Shown here in pieces: positions 52,295-63,863 of a stretch of 64,000 nt of DNA (position 1 is its first letter; each line of letters starts with the position of its first letter). Under the pieces are notes generated by a model that made no database searches, was not told where the DNA came from, and worked only from the letters and a program-made list of their open reading frames with translations. This stretch comes from Undaria pinnatifida (Eukaryota > Sar > Phaeophyceae > Laminariales > Alariaceae), in the NCBI GenBank assembly GCA_012845835.1, contig JABAKD010000024.1:3204061-3268060 (forward strand). Reading direction: 5' to 3'. Position numbers and translations under genes: made by a program.

Positions 52295-52930
52295 GCTGTG
52301 AGATCGAAGATTTCGTCGAAACTCATCTTTGCAAGCTGTGTGTGATACTCCGATCACGCGTATTACGAGTTGTGTGTCTTCATTAAGGATATAGGTCGGC
52401 GACTCCCCTTACAACTACAGTGTAGCTATCAGGGTCAACAGGATGATTTTAGTCAGTCTGTGCGCGGAAACTATAAAACCCGTTTCTGAGGGGGACAAAA
52501 TCTGACAGCTGTGAAGGGAAATGTAAACTTTTATCAAGTGAATCTTGTAAGTCGAATAACCGGTGAGGGGGGTGGGGCGGAGTTTTGAAGGACGTGGGGG
52601 CCTGGTATTGATCAAAAGCGAGCGGGTTTGGAGGGGAGGGGGGGGGGGGGGAAGGGGGCAATTTGTGCATGTAAGCTATAAATCCTTTCGAGGGGATAAA
52701 TCTGACGGTTTTGGCATCAGTATATTATTGGGGGCGGGGGGGGGGGGGGGGTTGGGGCGGGGGGGGGGGGGGGGGGGCGGGGGGGGAAGCTCAATATGTG
52801 CCTGGAAACTATACATTATTTTGAGGGGATAAATGTGACGGTTTTGGAAATAATACATCAGTTTATCATGTAGATCCTGGAGTAAGTCGTACAATCAGTG
52901 AGTAAAGAGAGGGTGGAGTGTTCGAGGGGG
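52295..52930 (+). repeat. 0.6-kb direct repeat, left copy
   Basis: Matches 53415-53990: TGTGAGATCGAAGATTTCGT, TAGGTCGGCGACTCCCCTT, GTCAGTCTGTGCGCGGAAAC, GGGGACAAAATCTGACAGC. Poly-G runs differ in length and place. The minus strand at 52295-52350 encodes the TQLAKMSFDEIFDLTA form of the peptide repeat. Confidence 0.75.
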
Positions 52931-53414
52931 TGTGGTTTTATATATATTGAAGCTCGGAATCGGATTCACGCAAGAAACGGAGAAACGGATGAAAAGACAG
53001 AAGAAGTAAGTAGTCCACTGTTGGTCTATATCAATCTCTTGGCATTACTTTACGTTCTACACGCGTAGACTATGTGTTGTATGGTAACGATTTTTACTCT
53101 CTATCTATCGGATATTGAATCAAACAAGTCGAAATGCTGCCCTGCCCTACCCGGAGCATGGGTGCCTGGGAATGCCGGCACCCATGCGGAGCCCTTGTAA
53201 AAATTATATAGATGGTATCATCATAGATTAAAGGCGTGTGGGCGTGCACCTAGTTTTTTTCTGAGGTTCCTGACCTGTTAACAATAACAGGAGTTCTTTG
53301 ACAAAAAACGTGACAAGTTCACGAGTGCCACCCGACGAACCACGTTCCCGGATTTTTCACGGGCAACAGGTCCCAGGTGCCTCGTAGGTACCTGGTATAC
53401 TATAAAAATAAAAA

Positions 53415-53990
53415 TACACTCCACCAGCTGTGAGAGATTGAAGATTTTGTCGAAACTCATCTTTGCAAGCTGTGTGTGATACTCCGATCGCGCGCATTAC
53501 GAGTTGTGTGTCCTCATTAAGGATATAGGTCGGCGACTCCCCTTGGAACTACAGTGTAGCTATCAGGGTCAACAGGGTTATTTTAGTCAGTCTGTGCGCG
53601 GAAACTATAAAAACCCGTTTTTGAGGGGGACAAAATCTGACAGCCGTGGACGGAAATGCATCAGTTTATCAAGTGTATCCTGTAAGTTGTATAACCGGTG
53701 AGGAGAGGGCGGAGTTTTTAAGGGCGTGGGGGGCTTGGTTTGAACAAGAGGGAGCGGGGGGGGGGGGGGGGGGGGGGGACGGGCGGTGCAATTTTATCTG
53801 TGCGTGGACACTGTAAATCCTTTAAGGGGATAAATCGGACGATTTTGGAAGGAATGCACCAATTTATCATGTATATCCTGTAAGTCGTACAACCAGTGAG
53901 GAGAGGGCGGAGTGCTCGAGGGGGTGGGGGGGGGGGGGGCAAAAGGGTTTTTAACAGCTTTAGGTCGTATATATATGTAGGAGTTTGCTA
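53415..53990 (+). repeat. 0.6-kb direct repeat, right copy
   Basis: Second copy, about 90% similar by eye in the first 250 bp, then interrupted by a 22-base G-run. The minus strand at the start again reads MSFDKIFNLSQ. Confidence 0.75.
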
Positions 53991-54109
53991 TACGCGTGGT
54001 GCTAGGTCTAGGCGATGGTGCGGGTGGTGGGGAAGGAGGGGGCGTTGGGGGGGGGGGGGAGGGGATTGGAGCAGTGGCATGGATGGCTCTAGAAAAATAA
54101 TGAGGTGAT

Positions 54110-54430
54110 ATCGACTGCGTGGAAGTGTTTATTACTTTGGCCGATTTCGATGTTAGGTGGGGCGTTTGGGTAAGAGGGAGCGGGGAAAAAAAGGGGGGGG
54201 TTGGGGGGGGGGGATGAATTAAAGCTACGTCATGGATGGCTAGAAAGATGATGACGTGATATCTATTGCGTAGAAGTGTTTATTACTCTGGCCGATTTCG
54301 ATTTTAGGTGGGGCGTTTGAACAAGAGGGATCGGGGAAAAAGGGGGGGAGGGGAAGAGGCGGAAATGAATTGGAGCTACGGCAAGGATGGCTAGAAAGAT
54401 AATGAGGTGACATCAGCTAGCTGGTAGTGT
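54110..54430 (+). repeat. Tandem repeat of about 125-130 bp
   Basis: Two and a half units with GTGTTTATTACTYTGGCCGA, TTTAGGTGGGGCGTTTG, GGGAAAAAGGGGGGG and CATGGATGGCTAGAAAGAT. Non-coding. Confidence 0.75.
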
Positions 54431-54529
54431 TTACTACTCTGGCAGCTATATTATACGGTATGCAGTTTGCGTGCATGCATGCGTGAGTCAATTGATGTCG
54501 ATCAGCAGCAGCAGCCTCGCAAGTGAAAT

Positions 54530-54615
54530 TTATATAAAATTCCTCCAACAACTCGTGAGCTGTGAGTTCGACAAATTTAGGGTCGATATACTCATCTTTG
54601 CAAGCTGCGTACCAC
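54530..54615 (-). repeat. Coding-like repeat TQLAKMS..., copy near 54.6 kb
   Basis: In one minus frame TQLAKMSIS, in the next YIDPKFVELTAHELLEEFYI, so one frameshift separates two halves of the motif. Followed by NFTCEAAA. Confidence 0.5.
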
Positions 54616-55044
54616 ACCGGTCGCCCGTTTCTAGTAAGCTTTCACGAGTCAAAACGACATACGGAGTATATAGCAAGCTCCTCCCACGATGACCCCGGAC
54701 GGGCACAAATAATTGCTCAACGAGCGACGGGCATCGGCACGGCGAGGGATGGAGAACGAGAGTCGCCGATACTAAAATAGTGCCTGCATCGACGGACGGG
54801 AAATAAATAGAAAAAAATGCCGTGACGGACCCTTGCTGGTACCGCAACTACCAGGTTTTAGTGTAGACCGCGTCGGCTGAATAATACGCCTGTGAGCGAT
54901 GGCACTCAATTTTTGGTGACGGACCGTCAATGCGAATACATCTTTGGTCAAGACTAAAGTATTTCCTCCGGTAGACATGCACCACCTGCGGCCATTCTCA
55001 GCTGTTAACAACTACGTTGCGAGTCGCAACTGGCCTATCCTAGA

Positions 55045-55175
55045 CATGGAGCAGATCGCATCTAAGACGACGGCGCAATAACTGCTCTACGATATAACCA
55101 ACGAGATGACATGGAGCAGATCGCATCTAAGACGACGGCGTAATAACTGCTCTACGATATAACCAACGAGATGAC
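55045..55175 (+). repeat. Tandem duplication of about 64 bp
   Basis: ACATGGAGCAGATCGCATCT, AAGACGACGGCG and ACTGCTCTACGATATAACC occur twice, and once more in diverged form at about 55335-55395. Confidence 0.85.
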
Positions 55176-55221
55176 GCTACATGCGCAGTCCAGGACCTTC
55201 ACATAACACTAGCCCACCCTG

Positions 55222-55545
55222 ATGAGCCGTATAGGCGAAAAAATGGAAGATTCGGGGAGGCACCGCTTCCCGGCACTAGAACATAAAAAAATATCAGCTT
55301 GTACACGAGTCGCAACTACTGTGATCTACCGTAGATGTGAAGCAGCTCGCATCTACGACGACCATGAGATAACTATTCCACGATGTCACGAAAAACTTGA
55401 GGCTACACGTGAAGCTATCAATACCTTAAAGGCGAGAAGAGCACCGTCGTACGATATCAAGATGGGCAAGAAAGCTGATACCCCAAACCGCAGCAAATAT
55501 CGTCACAAATTTCAAGTAGTTCTCCCCCAAAAACGTACCAGCTAA
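55222..55545 (+). other. Isolated open frame of 107 codons, coding status doubtful
   Basis: The frame contains EKLEATREAINTLKARRAPS and a basic end but has no recognised domain, no splice context and overlaps the diverged third copy of the 64-bp repeat. It may be chance. Confidence 0.15.
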
Positions 55546-56558
55546 GTGCAGTTTTGAAGGGGTTATGACGACCGCACCGGCAACTGACCGCCGCACTACA
55601 GTACAGGAAACAAAGCAAGAAACAACGATAATACAAGAAAGGCAGGCAAACATTTACGGAATACAAGAAACCCGGGAGCAGTTATACTGTTGGTGCAGAG
55701 CGCACTCTTTCCAGGAAAATAAAACCTGCCAGAGTCAGTATTTCTGTTATTGGGTTTCCTGTACCGCGTACCAGGCATACAGCTGAGAACCGACCATTCC
55801 GTCACATACTCGAATAAAGCTGACGCCCCTTAAATCGTTTTGTTTAATTACTCCTGCGGCGGACGAGATAATGACAGCTTAGCCCTTCTACCGCTGCTAA
55901 AATGGTTCCACTCTAGTTTCAAGTAGTTTGTCCCCAAGACTTGGTTCTAGTCCCTGAGGAGTTAGCCCTTTCAGAACTGCAACAAGTATCCCACACTGGT
56001 CCAAAGTACTTTGCCCCCACAAGTCTGGTAGGTGCTTTCAAAGGAGTTAAGCTCACCACGCTTCCATATCTGCATCGCGTTTCAATTTATGTAATTTCAT
56101 TTGCCATCCGACAAAGTACAGCGTTTGTGTCAACTACTATTAGGGTCAACAATCAAAACGATAAAATAACCAAATATCCCGGCCACGTAGCAACACAATT
56201 CCACATCCGTGTAATTGTCAATCTAATTACAATGGGCACCCCGATTTACGAGAGTGCAAGACATAAAAACGTTCGGGACTTAAAGAGCGGTCAAATCCGT
56301 ATGTCCCGTCTTTGCTAAAATCTATCAGGTATATTTTGTCCGGTACATGTAAGAGCAACCAACGCCTAGTTAAGAGCGCTTGTTTCAGCTTGTCGCGCGG
56401 GGTCCGGGGTAACCACTGTAACACGGCTATATCTAGAACCCAACGGTTAACCCTTTTAGAACTCAAAACCTTAGTCGACACTAATTCAAATTGATTTGTC
56501 CTGAAAAATGTGGGTGCAGTTAGAAAAGAGTAAACTCGGCAATCTGACAAAACCTCGG

Positions 56559-58610
56559 TCATAACTTCCCCCCCGCCCTTCCCTTCCCCTTTCCCCTTCC
56601 CCTTCCCTGCCCCCCTCCAGACCCCGCCTCCTCCTTCGCGGAGGCATCCCACTCCTCTACAGCCTTCCATGCACCACGTAAAAAACAAAACAGCTCGATA
56701 TTTTCGGGGTGGGTTGAGACGTTAAGCTCTTCATCCTCTTCTCCAGCCACAATTCCTGAACCTCGTGCTACGCCAGAAAACGGTGGCTTCTCCGAAAAAG
56801 GCGGCTCCGAAAACGTCGGATCCGACAATATTCGCTCTGAGAACGGGCAATACGACGGCGCCTTAACCCCTGGAACGGCCAGAACTCGTCGAGCAAGCCT
56901 GGATAAGTGCGGGAGTCGCGCGCCCTCCTTTTTCCACCAGGATAGGGGGTCGCAGAAAACCTTGGTATTTCTTCCGCCCTCCAGTTCATACATCTTAATC
57001 TTCGGCGAGGCTCTGAACATGTCCACCTCGAGCCTTACCGAGTGGTCGATCAGCTTGTCGCGAGCAGAACGACCCCCTTCCTCCGCCTCCCCCGCGTCCT
57101 GCGCGGCGGCAGACTGGGTTGATTGCGCGAACGCCATGAAGCTGTTTCTCTTGCGCCGTCGCCGTCCCACTGCCAGGAGCTCTTGTCCCACCCCGGTCGA
57201 ACCAGGCGGGGATGGCAGAACCCCAGCGGCGGCAGGTGTAACGCCTTCCTCCCCCCTCCCCCCCTCCTCTTCCTTCTCCCCCTCCTCTTTCTCCTCCTCC
57301 TCCTCGCCCTTCGCGTCCTTAGCAGCCTTAATTGCCTCGTTCGTCACGAGAGACCAAACCCCCTCGTGCTCCGCTTCGTCCACCCCGTACAGCATCTTCG
57401 TCCGCGGGTCTAGAGCGGTCGCCAAGACCTGCGCGGCCTTGAACCGTCCAGGGGAAATACTAACCCCTTCCCGCTCTCCACTCCCCCTCCCTTCGACACC
57501 CCCCGCGTCGACCCCCACCCCCCCCTCTACAGCCCCCGAGACGTATCTCTTACCCCCCCCCCCATCAATGCCTTCCAGAACATCGGCACTGCCATCCCCC
57601 CACTGGGCACGGAAATCGGATACCATCGCCTCTAGGCACTGCATCACCACTGTAGCAGCCCCCCCCGTAACACTCCCCGCGTGCACTGCCACTACGGCCT
57701 CCAGGTCCAACATGGCAGCATCCAAATCACCCCGGAGGTCAAAAACCAAGGGTAAAACCAATCCCCCCGTCGCAAAAGCCTCCTTCTGCAGCATACCCCG
57801 CGTAGTCACAAACGGTTCGAGTATAGGCAGGATGAGCTCGAGAATTTTCCACCCTCCTTCCTCTAGGATAAGCTTCAGTCCCTCCTCTTTTTCCTCGTGC
57901 TGCCTGATCGCCGGCTGAAGCTGCACAAGCCGTTCCACCATCGCATACGAAGACCACCACTTCCCAGAAACATCCTGGATTACGCTCGCCGTGGAATCTA
58001 GGTTCCCACCTTCCCTGCCCGCAACGATCTGCCGGAGTCGCCCCGCCGCCTTCCTTGATTGCGAATACCTAGCGACCAACTCGCGCGCCAAGCGTATCAC
58101 CTCCTTCACCCCCTTCCCCTCCAGTACGAGTTTTGCCCACTTCTCCAGCTGTCTGGCGCAGCAGACCAAGTGGGGGCACACACCCCCAGCCTGAAGACTA
58201 ATCCCCACGTCGGCCATAGCCTGGTCGCAATCCGTCACACACGCGAAAATTCTGCCCTTCAGGGCAAAAGTTTGCAGCAAGGCCTGAACTCTCTCGGCGA
58301 GGCTGTCGTCGGCATCAGGGATACCAGGATACTTCTCAGCTGGAATTTTTGCGCAATCCAGGACCAGAGAAACGCGGTTCCAGCTTTTAGTGATCAAGCT
58401 TATGGAGACGGACACGTATTCATCCCCACAGATGGATGTCCATTTGTCTGTCGTGATGGTTACGTGTTCCCCCCGGAGCAGCACTTTGATCTTCGCGAGC
58501 AGTTTCCTTCTTATTTTCCGCATCATGATCAGGAGTTCCTCGCGGTTTGGAACGCAGGCGTTGTCGCTTAGGGCGCTCACCATGCCCCGGAAGTCCTCGC
58601 CCTCCACGGC
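56559..58610 (-). CDS. hAT-family transposase-like protein
   Basis: A single uninterrupted minus-strand frame of about 680 codons from the likely acceptor at 58610 (T-rich tract, then AACTCAG|GCC); the same frame is open back to an ATG at 58670. hAT features in order: TITTDKWTS (about residue 73-79 from that ATG, first catalytic Asp), CVTDCDQAMADV (second Asp region), CPHLVCCARQLE, KWWSSYAMVERL, ALDPRTKML, and a C-terminal dimerisation-like end (DPLSWWKKEGARLPHLSRLA, then HPENIELFCFLRGAW). The end is unusual: PFSE-type motifs are repeated where most hAT proteins have one ERxFS. An N-terminal BED zinc finger is not present in the frame; it would have to be in an upstream exon or lost. The lack of stops suggests recent activity or domestication. 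The long plus-strand frames here are shadows. Confidence 0.75.
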   Translation of the reverse strand, partial: AVEGEDFRGMVSALSDNACVPNREELLIMMRKIRRKLLAKIKVLLRGEHVTITTDKWTSICGDEYVSVSISLITKSWNRVSLVLDCAKIPAEKYPGIPDADDSLAERVQALLQTFALKGRIFACVTDCDQAMADVGISLQAGGVCPHLVCCARQLEKWAKLVLEGKGVKEVIRLARELVARYSQSRKAAGRLRQIVAGREGGNLDSTASVIQDVSGKWWSSYAMVERLVQLQPAIRQHEEKEEGLKLILEEGGWKILELILPILEPFVTTRGMLQKEAFATGGLVLPLVFDLRGDLDAAMLDLEAVVAVHAGSVTGGAATVVMQCLEAMVSDFRAQWGDGSADVLEGIDGGGGKRYVSGAVEGGVGVDAGGVEGRGSGEREGVSISPGRFKAAQVLATALDPRTKMLYGVDEAEHEGVWSLVTNEAIKAAKDAKGEEEEEKEEGEKEEEGGRGEEGVTPAAAGVLPSPPGSTGVGQELLAVGRRRRKRNSFMAFAQSTQSAAAQDAGEAEEGGRSARDKLIDHSVRLEVDMFRASPKIKMYELEGGRNTKVFCDPLSWWKKEGARLPHLSRLARRVLAVPGVKAPSYCPFSERILSDPTFSEPPFSEKPPFSGVARGSGIVAGEEDEELNVSTHPENIELFCFLRGAWKAVEEWDASAKEEAGSGGGQGRGRGKGKGRAGGKL

Positions 58611-58699
58611 CTGAGTTTTGAACACGAGTTTTGGGGCGAAAAAACAACAAAAACAATGACAAAAAAACACTGTTGGTTATATTTTACGAAATGCGGGTA

Positions 58700-58990
58700 T
58701 GATCCGAGTATGTATGGTCCGGTTTTGCCTTCCTTATTATTTTTATTCTTTTCTCGTTCTTTTCGTTTTCGCTTTCCTTGTAATTTTGCTGGCTCGCTGG
58801 TTTGTGTAGGTTCTGCTTTTCATATCCAGCACGTTTGGCTTTGAATGTCCAAAGGTCCCTACGGTGTTTACCATGTATATATCTGTCTCGCAGCTTGTGG
58901 CCACAGAGTTCTAGGGTGAAGAATCGGCATGGGAACTGGGTGTGCTGGATGCCGATCGGTAGAAAGAACGGGCGCAATGAGAAGAGCATA
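58700..58990 (-). repeat. Coding-like repeat (IQHxQC... family), copy 2
   Basis: Minus strand is open and reads FLPIGIQHTQFPCRFFTLEL, then CGHKLRD and RRDLWTFKAKRAGYEKQNLH. It lies immediately upstream (in minus sense) of the hAT-like ORF, so it might also be part of that element, but the similar piece in an intron at 36.9 kb suggests an independent repeat. Confidence 0.45.
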
Positions 58991-59264
58991 CACGCAGCAC
59001 AGGTCACCTAGTCAGAAGGACGACACTTCCTTGACGGCAAAAAATCAAAAACTTAGACGCGGCTGTGTTGCAGACAAAGTGCATGCCGCACAAGGCGGAA
59101 AACCAAACACTCGAAGGATGTGAAAACACCAGGCGTCGGAATGGAGTGGCCGTGAATGTCCAAGGATCAAGAATTTCCATATCGGCGGCCTTGGGCTCGA
59201 CTTATCAGAGTTGATCCAGATACGCACACTTAGATGCAGATATGTTGCCTACTTATTCCAAATA

Positions 59265-59325
59265 CGCCAGCTGTGAGTTCGACCGATTGCATTGTCGATA
59301 CTCAGCTTTTCAAGCTGCGTAGTAA
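59265..59325 (-). repeat. Coding-like repeat TQLAKMS..., copy near 59.3 kb
   Basis: TTQLEKLSID on the minus strand, then divergence. It belongs to the same dispersed set as 13.2, 24.1, 45.35, 52.3, 53.4 and 54.6 kb. Confidence 0.4.
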
Positions 59326-59534
59326 GTCGACCGCACGCGTTCAGTACCAGGGACATTTCAGACCGCTTTAATCGACCATTGGTTGGATCCCAAAACGCCG
59401 AATGGTACCCGGTTAAGACCCGGACTTATTTATACCGCAAAAAGCACAACCCCCGGTTTGCCAAGGGCTATACCATCCATGCTGTGGAAAACCACGACCA
59501 AACCGCGGGCCCACATCATTGCTAGTTATTATCG

Positions 59535-60195
59535 CAAACACGGCTGGGCTACAGTAGTGCGAGGTAACTGCGAGCAGCAAACTCGGCATACCGCTGGCGT
59601 ACTCACATATGCTTACAATGCGACTTGCATCAGATGGTAAGTACAGTGCAAGTTAAATCACTTGGTGAACAAGATTCGACTTGCATCAGTTGATCGTGGA
59701 TGACATACAGTGCTGGCTGGGCTACAGTTGTGCTCGGATGACTACAATCCGACTTTCATCACTTGATGGATAAGGTGCGACTTGTATCAGACGGTTGTGG
59801 ATGACAAACAGGGTCGGCTGGGCTAGAGGAGTGCTCCGACGACTACAACGCCACCTATATCAGCTGTTGAATACGATGCGACTTGCATCAGATGATCGTG
59901 GACGGTACACAGGGCTGGGTTACAGTATGTGGCTGGGTTACAGCATGTGTACATGTATGTATGTGTTCTGTACCTTACCCTGTTACCCCGCCCATCGACA
60001 TCCAGCACACCCAGTGTCTTTACCGAGTCTTCGTCCTCAAGAGAGATAACCTTCGTGGTCACAAACCGCGCCAGTGCGATAGAGCCGCCTGAGCAGCTAC
60101 GTGGGCGAAGCCCCCGGGCGAGCTCAGATTATAACAATGAGACTTTTATCACTTGGTTGTGGACGGCACACAAAACTGCGTTACATTAGTGCGAG
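59535..60195 (+). repeat. Tandem repeat, about 90-bp loose unit
   Basis: Units share ATGCGACTTGCATCAGATG, GATCGTGGATGACA, CAGGGCTGGCTGGGCTACAG and GACTACAA. Six or more degenerate units, interrupted by the IQHTQC repeat near 60 kb. Confidence 0.7.
59975..60090 (+). repeat. Coding-like repeat (IQHxQC... family), copy 3
   Basis: Plus strand reads PIDIQHTQCLYRVFVLKRD, then NLRGHKPRQCDR. Inverted relative to copy 2. Confidence 0.45.
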
Positions 60196-60199
60196 GCAG

Positions 60200-61900
60200 C
60201 GGCACGATCAGCTACCTCGGCAGCGTGGGCCCACGACGTCGTCTCTACAGAAGACGGCACATACGGCTGGGTTACAGCTACGGGTGAGAGTGAACGCCGA
60301 AATGTAAAAGAAATCCCCCAAAAAATGGCAGATCTAGATAGATATCCGATGAAAACCGCAAAAAAAACTTTCAACAACAAAGAAAAAAAAACTGTCGCCA
60401 CCTTATTTACTGTTTTTTAGACTGAATTAACGAATGACAGATCAAAGATTACTCGCGCAGGAGACGAGTTGGATTATGGGCTTCGACAGACACGTATAAT
60501 TAGTGTGTGTAGAGAGCACGGCTGGTCATTTAGAAGTTTTTAATATATTTTAACGTCTAATCGGCCGCAAACGTGGGGGGAAACAGGTGTTTTCGGCTTA
60601 GTCGCCTCTGGCTCAATGGGGAAGAAGCACTGAGCATGGCAAAAATACCAGCTTTTTCGGCTGGAACTTGGTGGAGACGGCAAAGCAATCCACGCTTGAA
60701 TCCAGCAAATAGCCGAAGATAATTTTTTAATCAAACATGGCCCTCTTGCTGCCTCCTGAGACAGTTTTTTTTACAATCAGCTGAAAAAAATGAACAGCAA
60801 AAAATAGGTACCGAGGAAAACGATAACACACAAAAGTCGTCGAAGCAAACACCAACACTTGTCTTCGTGCAGGCCAAACGGCAAACGGTGCCAGACACGG
60901 GCGGACGTAGCCGTACGCCGATCGGTTGCCATCACACCAGGTTCCATCGCGGGGAGGGGCATCTGCGATCGGGCCTTAATGCAGCGGGAAGCGATCTGCG
61001 CCGAGATTCCACATGCGAATTCTTCGTTGAAGCTGTCATTGTATGAAATCTTCGAGGACACAAAATCTACGGATTTGTCCCAAATGTAAGGACCGTTGAT
61101 ACTTACATGAATATAACACGGTGATTGCATGTCTGGACAAAGAGGTACCTTGTACGATGACCCGTGTCATATCATACGAGCACGATCACGGGAGTACAGC
61201 AGAATACAACCTCGAGGCCACGCCCGACGCGCGTGCTGAATGCAGCCCTGGCCAAGACTCAAGCCCAGCGGCACGCACGGCAACAGCACAAACGTGCGTG
61301 GGCTAGAGGTGGGGCGCGCCGCCATGTAGGTATACGGGCGACGCCGTACACTATGCGGGGTGCAGCATGGCAAGATAGCTGCGGATTATCTTGCACAGCA
61401 ACTAAAGCAAAGCAGAGGAGACCAGAGCCTGCGACTTGATCTCTTCGTATCACACAGGGGGCAGCACCTTCGTGCTACGGGCCGCCGAACCCAAGCGGCC
61501 GTTCACGTTCGTGCGCCCATGTGCACGCTGCTGCTCTGCACTCCGGGCCTGGTGTTGTGCCGCAGCGCGGTTCGTACAAGCACCTAAGGCAACCCGGTCA
61601 GGCTGCCATTTTCTAGAAAAAAAGGGGTGGCAGCAGATTTTATTAATGCTACGCGCCGAAAACTTGTTTTTCATGACGCGGTTTTTATTTCCCCATCGCG
61701 GACGGGTCCATTTCTTAAAAAGCTTTATTCTTAGCTATTAATAATTTCCATGGGAGGTTTTTTTTCCGAACTCTACGTCCAAAACCCATCCAGTCTCACC
61801 CCTGTAACAGTAATGCGCAGCAACTGCCCGAGCAGCTACGTGCCGCGGGAGACTCACCGACTCACCGGTGTGCTCAGATTGCTTCGATGAGATTTGCACC
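60200..61900. other. No gene or repeat family recognised
   Basis: Mixed composition, stops in all frames, several short open frames without domains. A related start of the 90-bp repeat unit reappears near 61880. Confidence 0.4.
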
Positions 61901-61924
61901 AGTCGATTTGGGATCGGATACATA

Positions 61925-62075
61925 CGATGCGACTCGCACATGTCGAATGTGGGTCGCGAGGGCCTCTCCGTCGGCGTAGAAACCCACAGCGGGTGGTGGT
62001 ACCAGCTGTGGAGTCCTACGCCGACGAACACACCCTCGCGATCCACCATCGACGCACACAAGTCGCATTGTATTC
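61925..62075. repeat. Foldback hairpin of about 150 bp
   Basis: Arms GATGCGACTCGCACATGTCG, GGTCGCGAGGG, GTCGGCGTAG on the left and their complements TACGCCGAC, CCTCGCGATCCACCATCGA, CACAAGTCGCAT on the right, around a loop containing GGTGGTACCAGCTG. Arms of about 55-60 bp with scattered mismatches. It could be a MITE or a hairpin RNA precursor. Confidence 0.75.
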
Positions 62076-62159
62076 ATATTTTTAATCGTATTGCTTCGAA
62101 GTACTCGCCGTATATTGGATTGATCTAATTATAGTTTTGTTGCATATTTTATTTCATCA

Positions 62160-62345
62160 ATAGTACTTTCCAGCTTTCGGACAAGCCTAGTCACAGGAGC
62201 AGTCTTTCTCCCCCTGGTACGTGCCTTCGTTTTCGTCGCGGAGAGGGCCCCGCATCTCATTGCCCATTGATCTTCATCGAATATTGCTGACTCACGCTCT
62301 CGCGCTTTCGGCGACGAAACAAGACCCAGACAAATGTCCTATGCA
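62160..62345 (-). mobile_element. 5'-truncated SINE copy
   Basis: Matches only the body and tail-side part of the SINE (AGCGCGAGAGCGTGAGT, CTTGTCCGAAAGCTGGAAAG) with more divergence; the tRNA-like head is missing. A shorter piece of the same body is at about 37145-37195. Confidence 0.6.
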
Positions 62346-62794
62346 CATACCATACACCACTCGACATTCGAAGTTCACCGCTAGCAAGCATGATAATCTA
62401 TCTGATCCAAAGTCAAACACGTTACACCTGAAAGCGCCGAGAGTGCGCCGAGGTAGCTGCCCCGGTTGTTGCCTCGCCCCGTGCGGCAGTGCCGTAGAAA
62501 AACACATGTTTGTACAACCGTGCGAGGCAACCGCCCGAGTATGTATAATACTTCAGCGAGGGTGCTCAGATGGATACGACGCGAACGCACCAGTGCATCG
62601 TGGAGCGGGAGGACGTGTCCATCGGCGAACAAATAGTTTCAAGAGAATGGTCGGTTTTGAGCTCTCCGCGAGGAAAACAATATCAAGATCCGTTTTTCCG
62701 TAAACAGTGGCCTTAGCTCGTGCTGTTGTTGTCGTTGCGCGACGATCGCCCCAAGGAATTATGCGGTAATGTTCTGCAGGGTTTGTGGATTCCG

Positions 62795-63060
62795 GGTAAG
62801 GGTATGGGAGCCTTACAGAACTTCCAAAAGTTTCGGGTACGGGTATGGAAGTGTTACAGAACTCACATCAGTTCCGGGTATTGTGGCACGGACGTACATA
62901 ACTCACAGAAGTTCCGGGCGGGTACGAAAAGCTGTAGCCGTACCCCAGGTATTTGTGGCACTGACGTACAGAACATATACAGAAATTCCGGGTACGGGTA
63001 TGAATGTCCTACAGAACTTCCAGAAGTTCCGGGTACGGGTAATACCCAGGTAAATACACG
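62795..63060 (+). repeat. Degenerate tandem repeat with ACAGAACTTCC / GTTCCGGGTACGGG
   Basis: Six or so units of 40-60 bp, each with TTACAGAACT, AGAAGTTCCGGGTA and often GTGGCACGGACGTA. The AGAACTTCCAGAAGTTCCGG form is itself an inverted repeat. Confidence 0.75.
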
Positions 63061-63734
63061 GCCTCGGGGGAGGAGTTCGAGTTGAAGTGGTGGAGGATTC
63101 CACCGAATTTGCATGTCATGTTCTCACTGGGCCAACGTCCCCGAGGCAATCCGTCGTAGCGTTGAGGGCTATCGACCACAACCACCAAGGCGATAAATAG
63201 TAAACCGCAACGAGTGTCGACCGGGGCAACAGCCGCGCACACGTCCACTGTTCTGTAGCAGATCATAAAATAGCGTACCACGGCTGTGGCGCCTCAAACA
63301 AAATAATGGCGGTCGCAAGCCCAATTTTGCCACGAGCTCGATAAGCCAAGTGCCACGACAAGGAAGCAAGGCAACCGAAAACACAGAGGACAGTTCAAAA
63401 CTCTTCGATGATGATAGCGAAATCTGCATTATTCCGATCGGGAAAAAACATTGACAATACGCAATACGTGGTTTTCCGATAAGAGGCAAGTTCGTATGTT
63501 CCCACCAAATCGAATCGAATTCAATTCGATTCATAAAAAAAATAATACCATCGATTCAAAAATGTCGTTGGTTAATACGTGCCCTTAGAACTTAAAAACG
63601 AGAGGAACATAAACAGGAGGTGCTATTACTATATGATACGTACTGCTGTTCGGTGTTTGGTTTGTGTGGCTGACAACACATGACATCATAATGCATAATA
63701 CACTCTTCGGATTAACCCTGAACGAATGCAGGGC

Positions 63735-63862
63735 TCTCCGGGTACTGTAACAAGGGTGTACCCGCCCCCCGGGTATTGTACCACAGTGCCACAGTCTCAC
63801 AGAAGTCACAGAACTTTCGGGTAAGGGTATGGGGATCTTACAGAACTTCCAGACGTTCCGGG
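63735..63862 (+). repeat. Second block of the ACAGAACTTCC repeat
   Basis: Three units matching 62795-63060, separated from it by about 670 bp without recognised features, and ending exactly where a family A MITE begins. Confidence 0.7.
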
Positions 63863-63863
63863 T

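Noticed and set aside
56962-57918. 318-codon plus-strand frame
   Set aside because: Antisense to the hAT-like ORF, Ser/Pro-rich, without motifs.
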